From contig JAGWMX010000017.1 in the NCBI GenBank assembly GCA_028871525.1, forward strand, positions 1 through 37,712: a DNA stretch of 37,712 nt, read 5' to 3'. The stretch's first letter is position 1; each line of letters opens with the position of its first letter. This stretch comes from Gammaproteobacteria bacterium (lineage in GTDB: Bacteria > Pseudomonadota > Gammaproteobacteria > Nevskiales > Nevskiaceae). The notes under the pieces were generated by a model. That model did not search any database. It was not told the DNA's origin and saw only the letters and a program-made list of their open reading frames with translations. Of this stretch, positions 15,991 to 23,301 are shown piece after piece. The translations under genes and the position numbers were made by a program.

Positions 15991-16909
15991 CCGGCAGCAG
16001 CGTCATGGTGTCGTTGCCGAAGATGTCGATGACCTTCACCGCCACGGTGTAGCGCCCCGGCACCTGATAGCTGTGCTCGGCGGTGATGAGTTCCAGCTCG
16101 CGGTTGCGGCGGGTGCGGAACGACTGCCACTCGTTTTCGAAGATATAGCTGCCGGTCCAGCGCTCCTCGTATTCCAGCGGTTTGCCGTCCTGGCCACTGC
16201 CTTCGACCGCCACCTTGATGATCTCCTTCCTCGACTGGTAATCGAAATCCACCGCCCAGTAATCCACCCAGTCGGTCCAGCGCTTGGTCAGTACCTCGCG
16301 CTTGACCACGCCGTCCTTGTCCTTGCTGATCTTGACCAGCTTGCCGGAATCGCAGATCACGCCGTTCTTGCCCTCCTTGAGATTGGCGATGGCGGCCTCG
16401 GCGGCGCCCTGCGTGTAGTACACGGAAAAATCCGTCAGCTCGATCTTCAGCCGCAGCTTGTTCTTCTTGTCGTAGCGCGGCGTGGCCTCGACGAACGACA
16501 CGTCGTGAAACACCACCTGGCCCTTGTCCACCGCGCGCTTGTCGAACACTTCCGCCGGGATGTATTTCGGAATCAGGTCGATGCCTTTCTGCCTGGCTTC
16601 CTCCAGCACCGCCGGGAACAGACCCATCTCGAACTCGAAGGCCAGCACGTCGACGCGGGTGGCACCGCGCTTGCGCATTTCCGTGATGATTTCCTCCACG
16701 AACACCCGGCCGACCGGAAGATTGATTGGCCCCACGACCACGAGTCGGTTGGCGTTCTTGCCGTTCCACACCAGCTCGACCTCGCGCTTGTCCTCGAACA
16801 GCACGAAGCGGTACTTCTCCGGCAGCGGCTTGCTCTGCTGGATCAGCTCGATCAGGTCGCGCTTTTCGGCGTCGCTGACCTCGTAGGCATCCTTATGCGG
16901 GCGGGGCAT
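15977..16909 (-). pseudogene. type III-like DNA methyltransferase with catalytic core deleted
   Basis: The 310 residues join two ends of one family. Residues 1 to about 56 (VSDAEKRDLIELIQQSKPLP and on to VELVWNGKNANRLVVV) are the N-terminus of the site-specific adenine methyltransferases that accompany DEAD-helicase restriction proteins. From GPINLPVGRVFVEEIITEMR onward it is their C-terminal region. The middle, which should carry the catalytic DPPY and SAM-binding FxG motifs and several hundred residues, is absent, so it cannot methylate DNA. The frame is intact across the junction, and ATG 16909 is 2 bases after the ParA stop, so a truncated protein may still be made and could keep a recognition or partner-binding role. 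The 3' end overlaps the DsbA-fold gene by 14 bases. Confidence 0.75.
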
Positions 16910-16911
16910 GG

Positions 16912-17916
16912 TCAAGCGTTTACAGCCATGCCGATGCGGCCGAGGATTTGGCTCGCCAGAGCCTTAAAGTGCTCACGCGCTTCGAGAACTGCATACGAGT
17001 GACTACCGATAGCGCCGTCCGCTGCACTAAGTTTGAAGATGGGCTTGCGCGCTTCTTGAGCCATCGGTACAAGGCTGCGGTAATGCTTCAACCGCGCAAG
17101 ACAATACGGGTCGTTTTCGAGCCAGATGTTTTTGACCGGCTCGTCCAGGACACTGGACCGATATACCGCAGGAATTCGTTCGGCCCATTTGCTGTATGCC
17201 TGCACCGGCCGCGACAGACGCTCGATATGCTGCTGAACGATGTAGCCTTCCGGGCTCATCGCACCCGCGGGCAGTTGGAACTGTGCCGAAGGCCAGTTCG
17301 ACAGCCGCTTTTTCCAATCCACCCGCCAGGCGCGCAACGTGGGACCCAGATTACGCAAGCCTTGCAGCGAAAATAGGTCAGCGGCCAGGGGAATTATGAC
17401 GTGATCCGAACCAATAAGCGCCGAACGGTTGATGGCGCCAAGGTTGGGACCGACATCGGCGAGGATCAAATCTGCTTCGTGCTCTTGCGCCGCCATCTGT
17501 GCCACTTGCCAGAATGCTGTCAGAACCCGGAACGGTCGGTACAGGGTTCCCGAACCGAGGCTGTTCGGCCATTCTTGCGACAGAAAATCCTCGAAGCCCG
17601 CCAGACTAAGATCGCCGGCGACTAGGCGCAGACGCGACGTGATGCGGTGCGTGGCAGGTTTGAGAATGTCCCCCACTTCGGTCAACGGTCGAACGCATTG
17701 ATAGATCGTCTGGGCTTCGTCCAACTTGTTGTCGTCCCAAAGCAGTTCGAGCTGTTCTTCGGGAAGGAATGCCGACGTGAGGTTTGCTTGTGGGTCAAGG
17801 TCAATGGCAACGACCCGTTGACCCATATCCGAGAACATCCACGAAAGATGATAGGCGAGCGAGGTCTTCCCGACGCCGCCCTTGTTGTTAAAGAAAGTGA
17901 GAACTGGAACGCTCAT
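16912..17916 (-). CDS. ParA-like ATPase
   Basis: This 334-residue P-loop ATPase of the ParA/MinD class has the deviant Walker A KGGVGKT at 12-18 with the signature Lys12, the DLDPQANLT switch region, and a Walker B-like LILADVGPNLG. No ParB gene or centromere-like repeat is nearby, so chromosome or plasmid partition is not supported. ParA-like ATPases also act as partners of defence and regulatory proteins. Its ATG overlaps the AlbA_2 gene stop (17913-17916), and the methyltransferase remnant follows 2 bases later. The G+C content is low for this window (30 of 60 in 17701-17760), pointing to separate acquisition with the AlbA_2 gene. Confidence 0.9.
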   Translation of the reverse strand: MSVPVLTFFNNKGGVGKTSLAYHLSWMFSDMGQRVVAIDLDPQANLTSAFLPEEQLELLWDDNKLDEAQTIYQCVRPLTEVGDILKPATHRITSRLRLVAGDLSLAGFEDFLSQEWPNSLGSGTLYRPFRVLTAFWQVAQMAAQEHEADLILADVGPNLGAINRSALIGSDHVIIPLAADLFSLQGLRNLGPTLRAWRVDWKKRLSNWPSAQFQLPAGAMSPEGYIVQQHIERLSRPVQAYSKWAERIPAVYRSSVLDEPVKNIWLENDPYCLARLKHYRSLVPMAQEARKPIFKLSAADGAIGSHSYAVLEAREHFKALASQILGRIGMAVNA

Positions 17917-19124
17917 GGCGTTCGTCTCATAGTGGCAAGCACAACTGTCGGTTCGACTTGGAACTCCAATGGCGGGTTGCCGTTTTCGGCAAGCGCCTTC
18001 CGCGCATCGGCAATGCCGAACCCGAAGCGCTGAGCGAAACCAAGGGTTTTCATGACCTCGGCAAGCCGGGGATTTCGATAGTCGGCCTTGCCGGGTTGTC
18101 CGAAATTCTCGCGTGTTACCGACCCGAATGGCCCGCCCGGACTATGAATTTCGATGCGGTCATCGAACCAGTACACCCGAACGGGTGCATTTGTGCCTTC
18201 GTAAGTGCGATGTAAGATCGCATTGCGCGTCAACTGCTGGAGTGCAACCAGCGGATACGGACTGCGACGTGTCTCGGTTGTCGTGCCAGAGGTGAAATCC
18301 ACCGCCACCGTCAGGTGTGCTTTGAGCTTTTCGTCCAATCTCCTAATGATCAAATCAAGCGTTCCATCCAGTTCTTGCTCATCAACAACAGGATCACCCC
18401 ACTCGGTTCCGTTGATCCGCAGAAATTGAACATACGCACAGGGCAACCACGTTCGCGGTGTTTTGCCCAAGGTGAGTACCCCTGTGACGGTTGGCGTGAG
18501 GTCTTCCACGGAAACGATCATGCCTGTTGAGGCAAGCCGCTCCTCATAAGATCGGGCATTCGCAGTCAAAACGTCACCCGCGACTGCTCGCGGCAGGTAC
18601 TCTTGCTCGAACACCACGCGATTGAGTTCAGCCATCGGACATGCGACCACCGGATGGCTATCAAACGTCCTGTCTCGGTGACGCCGTTTTTCATTGAGAA
18701 TACGTTCATCTTGCGCAGTGGCGATATCGCGCCGCGGCCCAGTGCGAATCCAGATGCGGCCCCGATAGCGAACCGGTGGAGCGTCCGCAGGCTGCACCGC
18801 CACTACAGCCATTTCGGCGTTCTTGAGCCTGCGTTTCTCAACCGTGCACGATGGAGGGGGAACGATGTTCCCATTGCTGCGCAGGTCGGCAAGAGTGCGC
18901 AGAAGCTCATCCGTAATCGGCAAACCGGATGGTTCTCCATCATCTTTGGCGCCAACAAACAGCACGCCGGGTTTTTCGTGATTCGGCAAGTCGTTAGCGA
19001 AGGCACAAACAGCTTGGCCGCCCTTGTCTCGACAGTCGCCCGACCATGACTCCTTACGCTCTACCCGGTCAGACTCCAAGTCATCGAGAAGAGCTTCAAG
19101 CTCGATGTCGCTTAACGGTTTCAT
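17913..19124 (-). CDS. AlbA_2 (Schlafen-like) domain, putative transcriptional regulator or helper protein
   Basis: This 403-residue protein is of the COG2865 type. The N-terminal AlbA_2 domain (about 10-150) contains VERKESWSG and the loop CAFANDLPNHEKPGVLFVGA. The C-terminal part (about 270-400) is the ATPase-like HATPase_c_4 region with QQLTRNAILHRTYEG, VRVYWFDDRIEIHSPGGPFG and the YRNPRLAEVM and FGFGIADA motifs. Related proteins are annotated as regulators or RecG-related, and AlbA_2 domains occur in several anti-phage systems; a nucleic-acid role is likely. It overlaps the chimeric remnant upstream (ATGA at 19121-19124) and the ParA gene downstream. G+C is lower than in flanking genes. 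Confidence 0.88.
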   Translation of the reverse strand: MKPLSDIELEALLDDLESDRVERKESWSGDCRDKGGQAVCAFANDLPNHEKPGVLFVGAKDDGEPSGLPITDELLRTLADLRSNGNIVPPPSCTVEKRRLKNAEMAVVAVQPADAPPVRYRGRIWIRTGPRRDIATAQDERILNEKRRHRDRTFDSHPVVACPMAELNRVVFEQEYLPRAVAGDVLTANARSYEERLASTGMIVSVEDLTPTVTGVLTLGKTPRTWLPCAYVQFLRINGTEWGDPVVDEQELDGTLDLIIRRLDEKLKAHLTVAVDFTSGTTTETRRSPYPLVALQQLTRNAILHRTYEGTNAPVRVYWFDDRIEIHSPGGPFGSVTRENFGQPGKADYRNPRLAEVMKTLGFAQRFGFGIADARKALAENGNPPLEFQVEPTVVLATMRRTP

Positions 19125-19609
19125 AGATCACGATACTGGCGGAAACCAGCTACCAGTGTAGCGAACGTTCTTGCCGGGTCGCGCTCATGGCTTTGTTGGT
19201 CCACGTACACGAAACGGTAGGCTGGACCTCCAGCCGCCTGGCTTGCACTCGTCGCGTCCACACACCACTGGCGCAGCGCGCCGGATTTCAGCGAGGACAG
19301 GATCAGCTTGTTGTCGCCCCAGATCAGCTTGTTGGTCCAGCCGCGCGCCTGGCGGCCGCGGCTGTCGAACAGCTCCCCTTGCGCCTTCGTTTCGGCTCTG
19401 GGCTCGTCCACGTGCTCCAGCGTCTGGAACGGCAGCACGGTGGTGCAGACGTCGCGGGTCTTGCCGTTCCAGACGAGCTCGACCTCGCGCTTGTCCTCGA
19501 ACAGGATGAAGCGGTACTTCTCCGGCAGCGGCTTGCCCTGCTGAATCAGCGCGATCAGGTCGCGCTTCTCGGCGTCGGAGAGGTCGTAGGCGGGTGGAGT
19601 CTTGGGCAT
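19121..19609 (-). pseudogene. chimera: methyltransferase N-terminus fused to restriction-subunit C-terminus
   Basis: The frame encodes 162 residues. Residues 1 to about 112 (LSDAEKRDLIALIQQGKPLP through LIWGDNKLILSSLKSGALR) are the N-terminus of the same methyltransferase family as the remnant at 15977, ending before the catalytic motif. Residues about 113-162 (WCVDATSAS, FVYVDQQSHERD, FATLVAGFRQYRDL) match the last 50 residues of the restriction protein at 20345 (WCEDATAAS, FVYVDQQSFERH, FTGLVAAFRDFQP). This is what a deletion from inside a mod gene to near the end of a downstream res gene would leave. It is similar but not identical to the local res gene, so a second copy of the system is implied. 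The ATG overlaps the PIN toxin stop by one base and the stop overlaps the AlbA_2 start. Confidence 0.75.
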
Positions 19610-19992
19610 CAGACCAGCATCAGTCCGTGGTCGAGGAACGGTTCGAAATCCCTTCGGTTGAGCGTGATCAGCCTGGAGCCATGCAGGATCGCGGTTGCGG
19701 CGATGATGCAGTCCGGCAGCGAGCGCGAGCGGCGGCCGGTGCGGTTGAACAGCGCCGAGGCGCGTTCGGCGACGGCGCGGTCGACCGGAACGATGGCGCC
19801 GTCGAGCATGCGATCCCAGGTCCGCACCGAGTCCAGCGTGACGGGTCCGCACAAGAATTCGGCCCAGGCCATGCCCGACACCGCCAGCGACACCCCGGCG
19901 CCGCGCCAGCGGGCCAGGCGCACGCGCAGCGCGTGACCCGGCTCCAGCCCGAAGATCAGGGCGTTGGTGTCCAGATGGATCGGCGCGGCCAC
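19609..19992 (-). CDS. PIN-domain toxin, VapC-like
   Basis: This 127-residue PIN ribonuclease has the metal-binding acids in place: Asp8 in HLDTNALIFG, Glu45 in MAWAEFLCG, Asp94 in LPDCIIAATA and Asp115 in LNRRDFEPF. Such toxins cleave tRNA or rRNA and are held inactive by the partner antitoxin. The start is GTG 19992, 4 bases after the antitoxin stop; upstream in-frame codons would run inside the antitoxin gene. The stop overlaps the next ATG by one base (TGATG). Confidence 0.9.
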   Translation of the reverse strand: MAAPIHLDTNALIFGLEPGHALRVRLARWRGAGVSLAVSGMAWAEFLCGPVTLDSVRTWDRMLDGAIVPVDRAVAERASALFNRTGRRSRSLPDCIIAATAILHGSRLITLNRRDFEPFLDHGLMLV

Positions 19993-19996
19993 GGCG

Positions 19997-20305
19997 TCAA
20001 CGCCAAACGTCGCGGCTACGCTTGGCCCAGGCTGCAAAATCCACGCCCGCGGCGGCCATCGCATCGCCGGCGGCGAACAGCGCTTCGAGCGCGGGATCGA
20101 GTCGGGTCCGCGCAGAGCCTTTTCCCTTGGACCCGGACCTGGCTGCGGGCGACGGGCGCTGGCCCGCCACCGTCCCGGGTTCAGCGGCAGCCAGCCCGGC
20201 GGCGATCGCCTCCGTGACCACGTCCTTGAGGCGGCGGTCGCTGGAGGCGGCCCGCATCTTGAGCGCGCGCATCAGTTCGTCGGGTAACTCAAGCGTGGTT
20301 TTCAT
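19997..20305 (-). CDS. ribbon-helix-helix antitoxin of the PIN toxin
   Basis: This 102-residue protein begins MKTTLELPDELMRALKMRA, a ribbon-helix-helix DNA-binding start (a strand followed by two helices). The C-terminal part, ARTRLDPALEALFAAGDAMA and VDFAAWAKRSRDVWR, is the expected toxin-binding tail. ATG 20305 is preferred over ATG 20311 because GGAG lies 8 bases upstream of the former but only 2 upstream of the latter. It probably represses its own promoter through the palindrome at 20316-20335. Confidence 0.88.
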   Translation of the reverse strand: MKTTLELPDELMRALKMRAASSDRRLKDVVTEAIAAGLAAAEPGTVAGQRPSPAARSGSKGKGSARTRLDPALEALFAAGDAMAAAGVDFAAWAKRSRDVWR

Positions 20306-20315
20306 TGCCATATCT

Positions 20316-20335
20316 CCATAAAAATGTCTTTATGG
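20316..20335. promoter_or_regulatory. operator palindrome of the toxin-antitoxin pair
   Basis: CCATAAA-N6-TTTATGG is a perfect 7-bp inverted repeat in the 39-base gap between the restriction gene stop and the antitoxin ATG. It is AT-rich against the background and overlaps the ribosome-binding region. Autoregulation by an RHH antitoxin at such a site is the usual arrangement. Confidence 0.65.
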
Positions 20336-20344
20336 CACTATAGC

Positions 20345-23092
20345 TCACGGTTGGAAGTCCCGGAAGGCGGCCACGAGCCCGGTGAAGTTCGCTGGTGGGT
20401 GGCGCTCGAAGCTTTGCTGGTCCACGTACACAAAACAGTAAGTCGGCCCGCCTTCGACGATGCTGGCGGCGGTGGCGTCCTCGCACCAGTGCGCCAGGCG
20501 TTTCATCTTCTGCGGCAGGTCCAGCTCCTGCCGGCCCTTGGTCTCGACGATCCAGATGATCCCGCCGGCGGTCTTGACGATGAAGTCCGGTACGTAGTTG
20601 GACAGCTCGCCGTTGGCTTTGACGTAGTCGATCTTGAAGCCGACCGCCAGGTAGTTCTTGGCGAAGCTGGCCACGTCTGGCGCATCCTCCAGAAATTTGG
20701 CAAAGGCCAGCTCGAAGCCGCCGGCGCCGGCCTCGCCGACGATGCGGTTGAACACCGATTTCTTCACCGGCAGGTAAGGCCGCGCTTCGGTGCGGAACGG
20801 GCGCGTGTCGCGCAGGCGGATCCGATCTTCGATGCGGGTACTGCCGGAGTCCTGCACGGTGAGCGCGTTGATGGCCTGCTTGAAGCCATCAAAGAGCACT
20901 TTTCCGGGTGCCGCCTCCGACAGGTTGCGCAGCACCACCGGATCGTCCAGATCGACCGGCGCGCCCTCGAACAGGTGTTCGCGCATGAAGTCGCGCACCT
21001 TCGGATAGAGCAGGTCGTAGCCGCCGACCAGACGCAGTTCTTTGAGCAGTTGCCGGGCAAAGAAGCCGACCACGCTGCGCCAGTCGCCGGGACCGGCGCC
21101 GTCGAGGTGGATCGTGTGGTGCGCTTGTCCATCGAGCATGGTCTTGAACACGATCTCGCGGGTTTGTTCCGGCGTGAATGCCTGCAGCGGCAGTCGCGGG
21201 TTGCCGAAACCGGCGGGATCGAGCGCGTCGAGGTCCTTGTACTCACGCTGGTAGCGGCGCGCGAGTCTGGGAATGGCGATATCGAGTGCGTCGAGATCCT
21301 TGCCGGAGTCCGCACCGTCGACTTCGACCGTCACCGAATCCTTGCGCGGCGCGCCGCCGCCCATCGGCCGGTATTCGAGATCCACGCCTTCGGCCTTGAT
21401 CGACTCGACGAACTCCATGAACGCCGGCGTGCCCATCACCGAGACGGTTTCCGGCGTCTCCGAGCCGCCGCTCGCATCCGCGGTTGCGAGGTCCAGACCG
21501 CGATACATCCGCCGCAGGCCGCGGCCGAGCGTCTGCTCGGGCAGGATGTTGCTCCTGGCGTTGTAGGCGCGCAGGCCGCAGATCACGGTGACGTTCTTCA
21601 CGTCCCAGCCTTCCTTGAGCACCAGCACCGAGACGATGGCCTTGTACCGCGAGGCCCGGCCGTCGATGGCGTTGGCCTGTTCGCGCAGCCGCTCAAGCTC
21701 GTCCTTGCTCTTGCCGGAGGCCGCTTCGGAAATCTCACCGTTGGCCTTGGTGTGAATCACCAGCACGTTGCCCTCCAGTTCGGGGGCGATCTTTTCCAGA
21801 TGCGTGCCGGCCTCGTCGCAGTTACGGGTGTCGTCCACCATGACGAACAGCACCGCCTTCTTGCCGAGCTTTTCGTGCTCGGCGTAGCTCTTGCGCCACT
21901 CCTCCACGCCCAGGCGCAGATAGTCGTCGTAGCGCTCCGAGAAGATGGCGCTCTTATGCTCGGTCAGGCGCGCGCGGCTGCCGGCGTCCGGCAGCACCGG
22001 GTGTTTGACCACGTTCTGGGCGATGGCCTCCACCAGCGGGTAGTCGCTGACGGTCTGCACGAAGATGGCGCCGTTGTTGTGGCGCGGCGTGGCGGTGACG
22101 TCGATCTGCAGCGCCAGCCGCGTGTCCTTCTGCAACATGCGGTGGTGGATGTCCTGGATCGAGCCGAACCAGGCCATGCGCGGATCGTGGACGTGGTGCG
22201 CCTCGTCGTTGAACACCGCCAGCTCGTCGATCTCGCGCACGATCTCGCCGAGATCGGTGCGGCTGTCGGTGGTCTTGCCGACGGGCTTCGGTCCGAAAGG
22301 GCTCAAGAAATAGTCGCGCAGATCGTCGTCGTCCAGCGACGGTTGCGGCACGTCCGACAGATAGACGCGGTGGATGTTGGTCAGGAACAGATTGCCGGTC
22401 GGGCGCACGATGTGCACGTCGTCCTGCAGGTGCGGGGTGAGCTGGAAGTCGTCGCGCCAGTTCTGACCCGCATGGCCGTTGTCGGGCAGCATCGGATCGT
22501 TGAAGAAGATTTTCAACCCGTCGAAGTCGGCGCGCAGGCGATCGAGCACGATGATGTTTGGCGCGATCAGCAGCATGTTGCGCGCCAGGGCCGAACCCGC
22601 TTCATATAGTTTGTGGAAGTAACACCAGGCGACCAGCAACGACAGCACCTTGGTCTTGCCGGAACCCGTGGCCATCTTCAGCACGTAGCGCGGCCAGTCC
22701 TCATCGAACATGTTCGCGGAGACGACGCCCGAGGCATCGAAGCGCATCAGCTCGTGCTTGTCACGCGCCTGCCGGACATCGTAAAGCCAGATCACCGTTT
22801 CCACCGCCTCGCGCTGTGCGTAGTAGTAGCGGAACGGTGAGCGTGTGCCGTCCGCCTGCTCGACCGCGTGCTCGGTTTCGAACCACCAGTTCAGCAGCGC
22901 GCGCGAGGTATCGGACGCGCCGGCATAGCCGTTCGCGCGCCAGCTTGTGACCTCACGGCGGATGCTCGCCACCAGCGGCGGCAGCAGTTTTTCGTAAGCA
23001 GTCTCGCGCAGTGTCTCGTCGGCCGGGAACCAGCGCGCGTCCGGCGGCAGCGGCGCATACGGGGAGCGTGGGAAATCGGGGTGCAGGGCCAT
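20345..23092 (-). CDS. type III-like restriction enzyme, SF2 helicase-endonuclease subunit
   Basis: This 915-residue protein combines an SF2 translocase with a nuclease. Motif I is ATGSGKT (141-147), motif II DEAH (296-299), motif III TATPR (about 333-337), and motif VI is in PEQTLGRGLRRMYRG. A PD-(D/E)xK nuclease signature follows near the C-terminus: VPDFIV (Asp836) then WIVETKG (Glu850, Lys852). It resembles the DEAD-helicase restriction proteins encoded with the methyltransferase family seen here as remnants. The frame is complete with all motifs, so it looks functional, yet no intact methyltransferase is in the window. ATG 23092 starts the conserved MALHPDFPRSPYAPLPP; no strong ribosome-binding site. 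The antitoxin gene follows 39 bases later. Confidence 0.9.
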   Translation of the reverse strand: MALHPDFPRSPYAPLPPDARWFPADETLRETAYEKLLPPLVASIRREVTSWRANGYAGASDTSRALLNWWFETEHAVEQADGTRSPFRYYYAQREAVETVIWLYDVRQARDKHELMRFDASGVVSANMFDEDWPRYVLKMATGSGKTKVLSLLVAWCYFHKLYEAGSALARNMLLIAPNIIVLDRLRADFDGLKIFFNDPMLPDNGHAGQNWRDDFQLTPHLQDDVHIVRPTGNLFLTNIHRVYLSDVPQPSLDDDDLRDYFLSPFGPKPVGKTTDSRTDLGEIVREIDELAVFNDEAHHVHDPRMAWFGSIQDIHHRMLQKDTRLALQIDVTATPRHNNGAIFVQTVSDYPLVEAIAQNVVKHPVLPDAGSRARLTEHKSAIFSERYDDYLRLGVEEWRKSYAEHEKLGKKAVLFVMVDDTRNCDEAGTHLEKIAPELEGNVLVIHTKANGEISEAASGKSKDELERLREQANAIDGRASRYKAIVSVLVLKEGWDVKNVTVICGLRAYNARSNILPEQTLGRGLRRMYRGLDLATADASGGSETPETVSVMGTPAFMEFVESIKAEGVDLEYRPMGGGAPRKDSVTVEVDGADSGKDLDALDIAIPRLARRYQREYKDLDALDPAGFGNPRLPLQAFTPEQTREIVFKTMLDGQAHHTIHLDGAGPGDWRSVVGFFARQLLKELRLVGGYDLLYPKVRDFMREHLFEGAPVDLDDPVVLRNLSEAAPGKVLFDGFKQAINALTVQDSGSTRIEDRIRLRDTRPFRTEARPYLPVKKSVFNRIVGEAGAGGFELAFAKFLEDAPDVASFAKNYLAVGFKIDYVKANGELSNYVPDFIVKTAGGIIWIVETKGRQELDLPQKMKRLAHWCEDATAASIVEGGPTYCFVYVDQQSFERHPPANFTGLVAAFRDFQP

Positions 23093-23159
23093 GCGGCCAT
23101 GATCGCCGCAAATCGCGCCGCCTGCCATCGGCGCCGCCCGAACACCCGCCGGCATTGCT

Positions 23160-23190
23160 CTGTGACCCAGGTCACCAACCTGGGTCACAG
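23160..23190. promoter_or_regulatory. perfect 13-bp inverted repeat between divergent genes
   Basis: CTGTGACCCAGGT, a 5-base spacer (23173-23177) and the exact reverse complement ACCTGGGTCACAG form a 31-base palindrome, 67 bases before the restriction gene start and 111 before the multicopper oxidase. Its left half contains TGTGA-N6-TCAC, close to the Crp consensus TGTGA-N6-TCACA. Since both flanking genes start away from it, an operator is more likely than a terminator. Confidence 0.6.
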
Positions 23191-23301
23191 ACGGCGGCTG
23201 CCGCCCACGGTTTCAATACACCCACGTAACGTCACTGCAAGGCCGCCGAGGTCGCCGCAGCGGACGCTCACTACTTCGCAGAGATTATCGAGGGGATTCG
23301 C

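Noticed and set aside
16912-17916. ParA ATPase as part of a plasmid partition locus
   Set aside because: No ParB gene, no parS-like repeats and no replication gene are visible; the neighbours are defence-type genes.
20324-22609. 761-codon plus-strand frame opposite the restriction gene
   Set aside because: Its composition is that of an antisense shadow in GC-rich DNA; the minus strand holds a protein with complete helicase and nuclease motifs.
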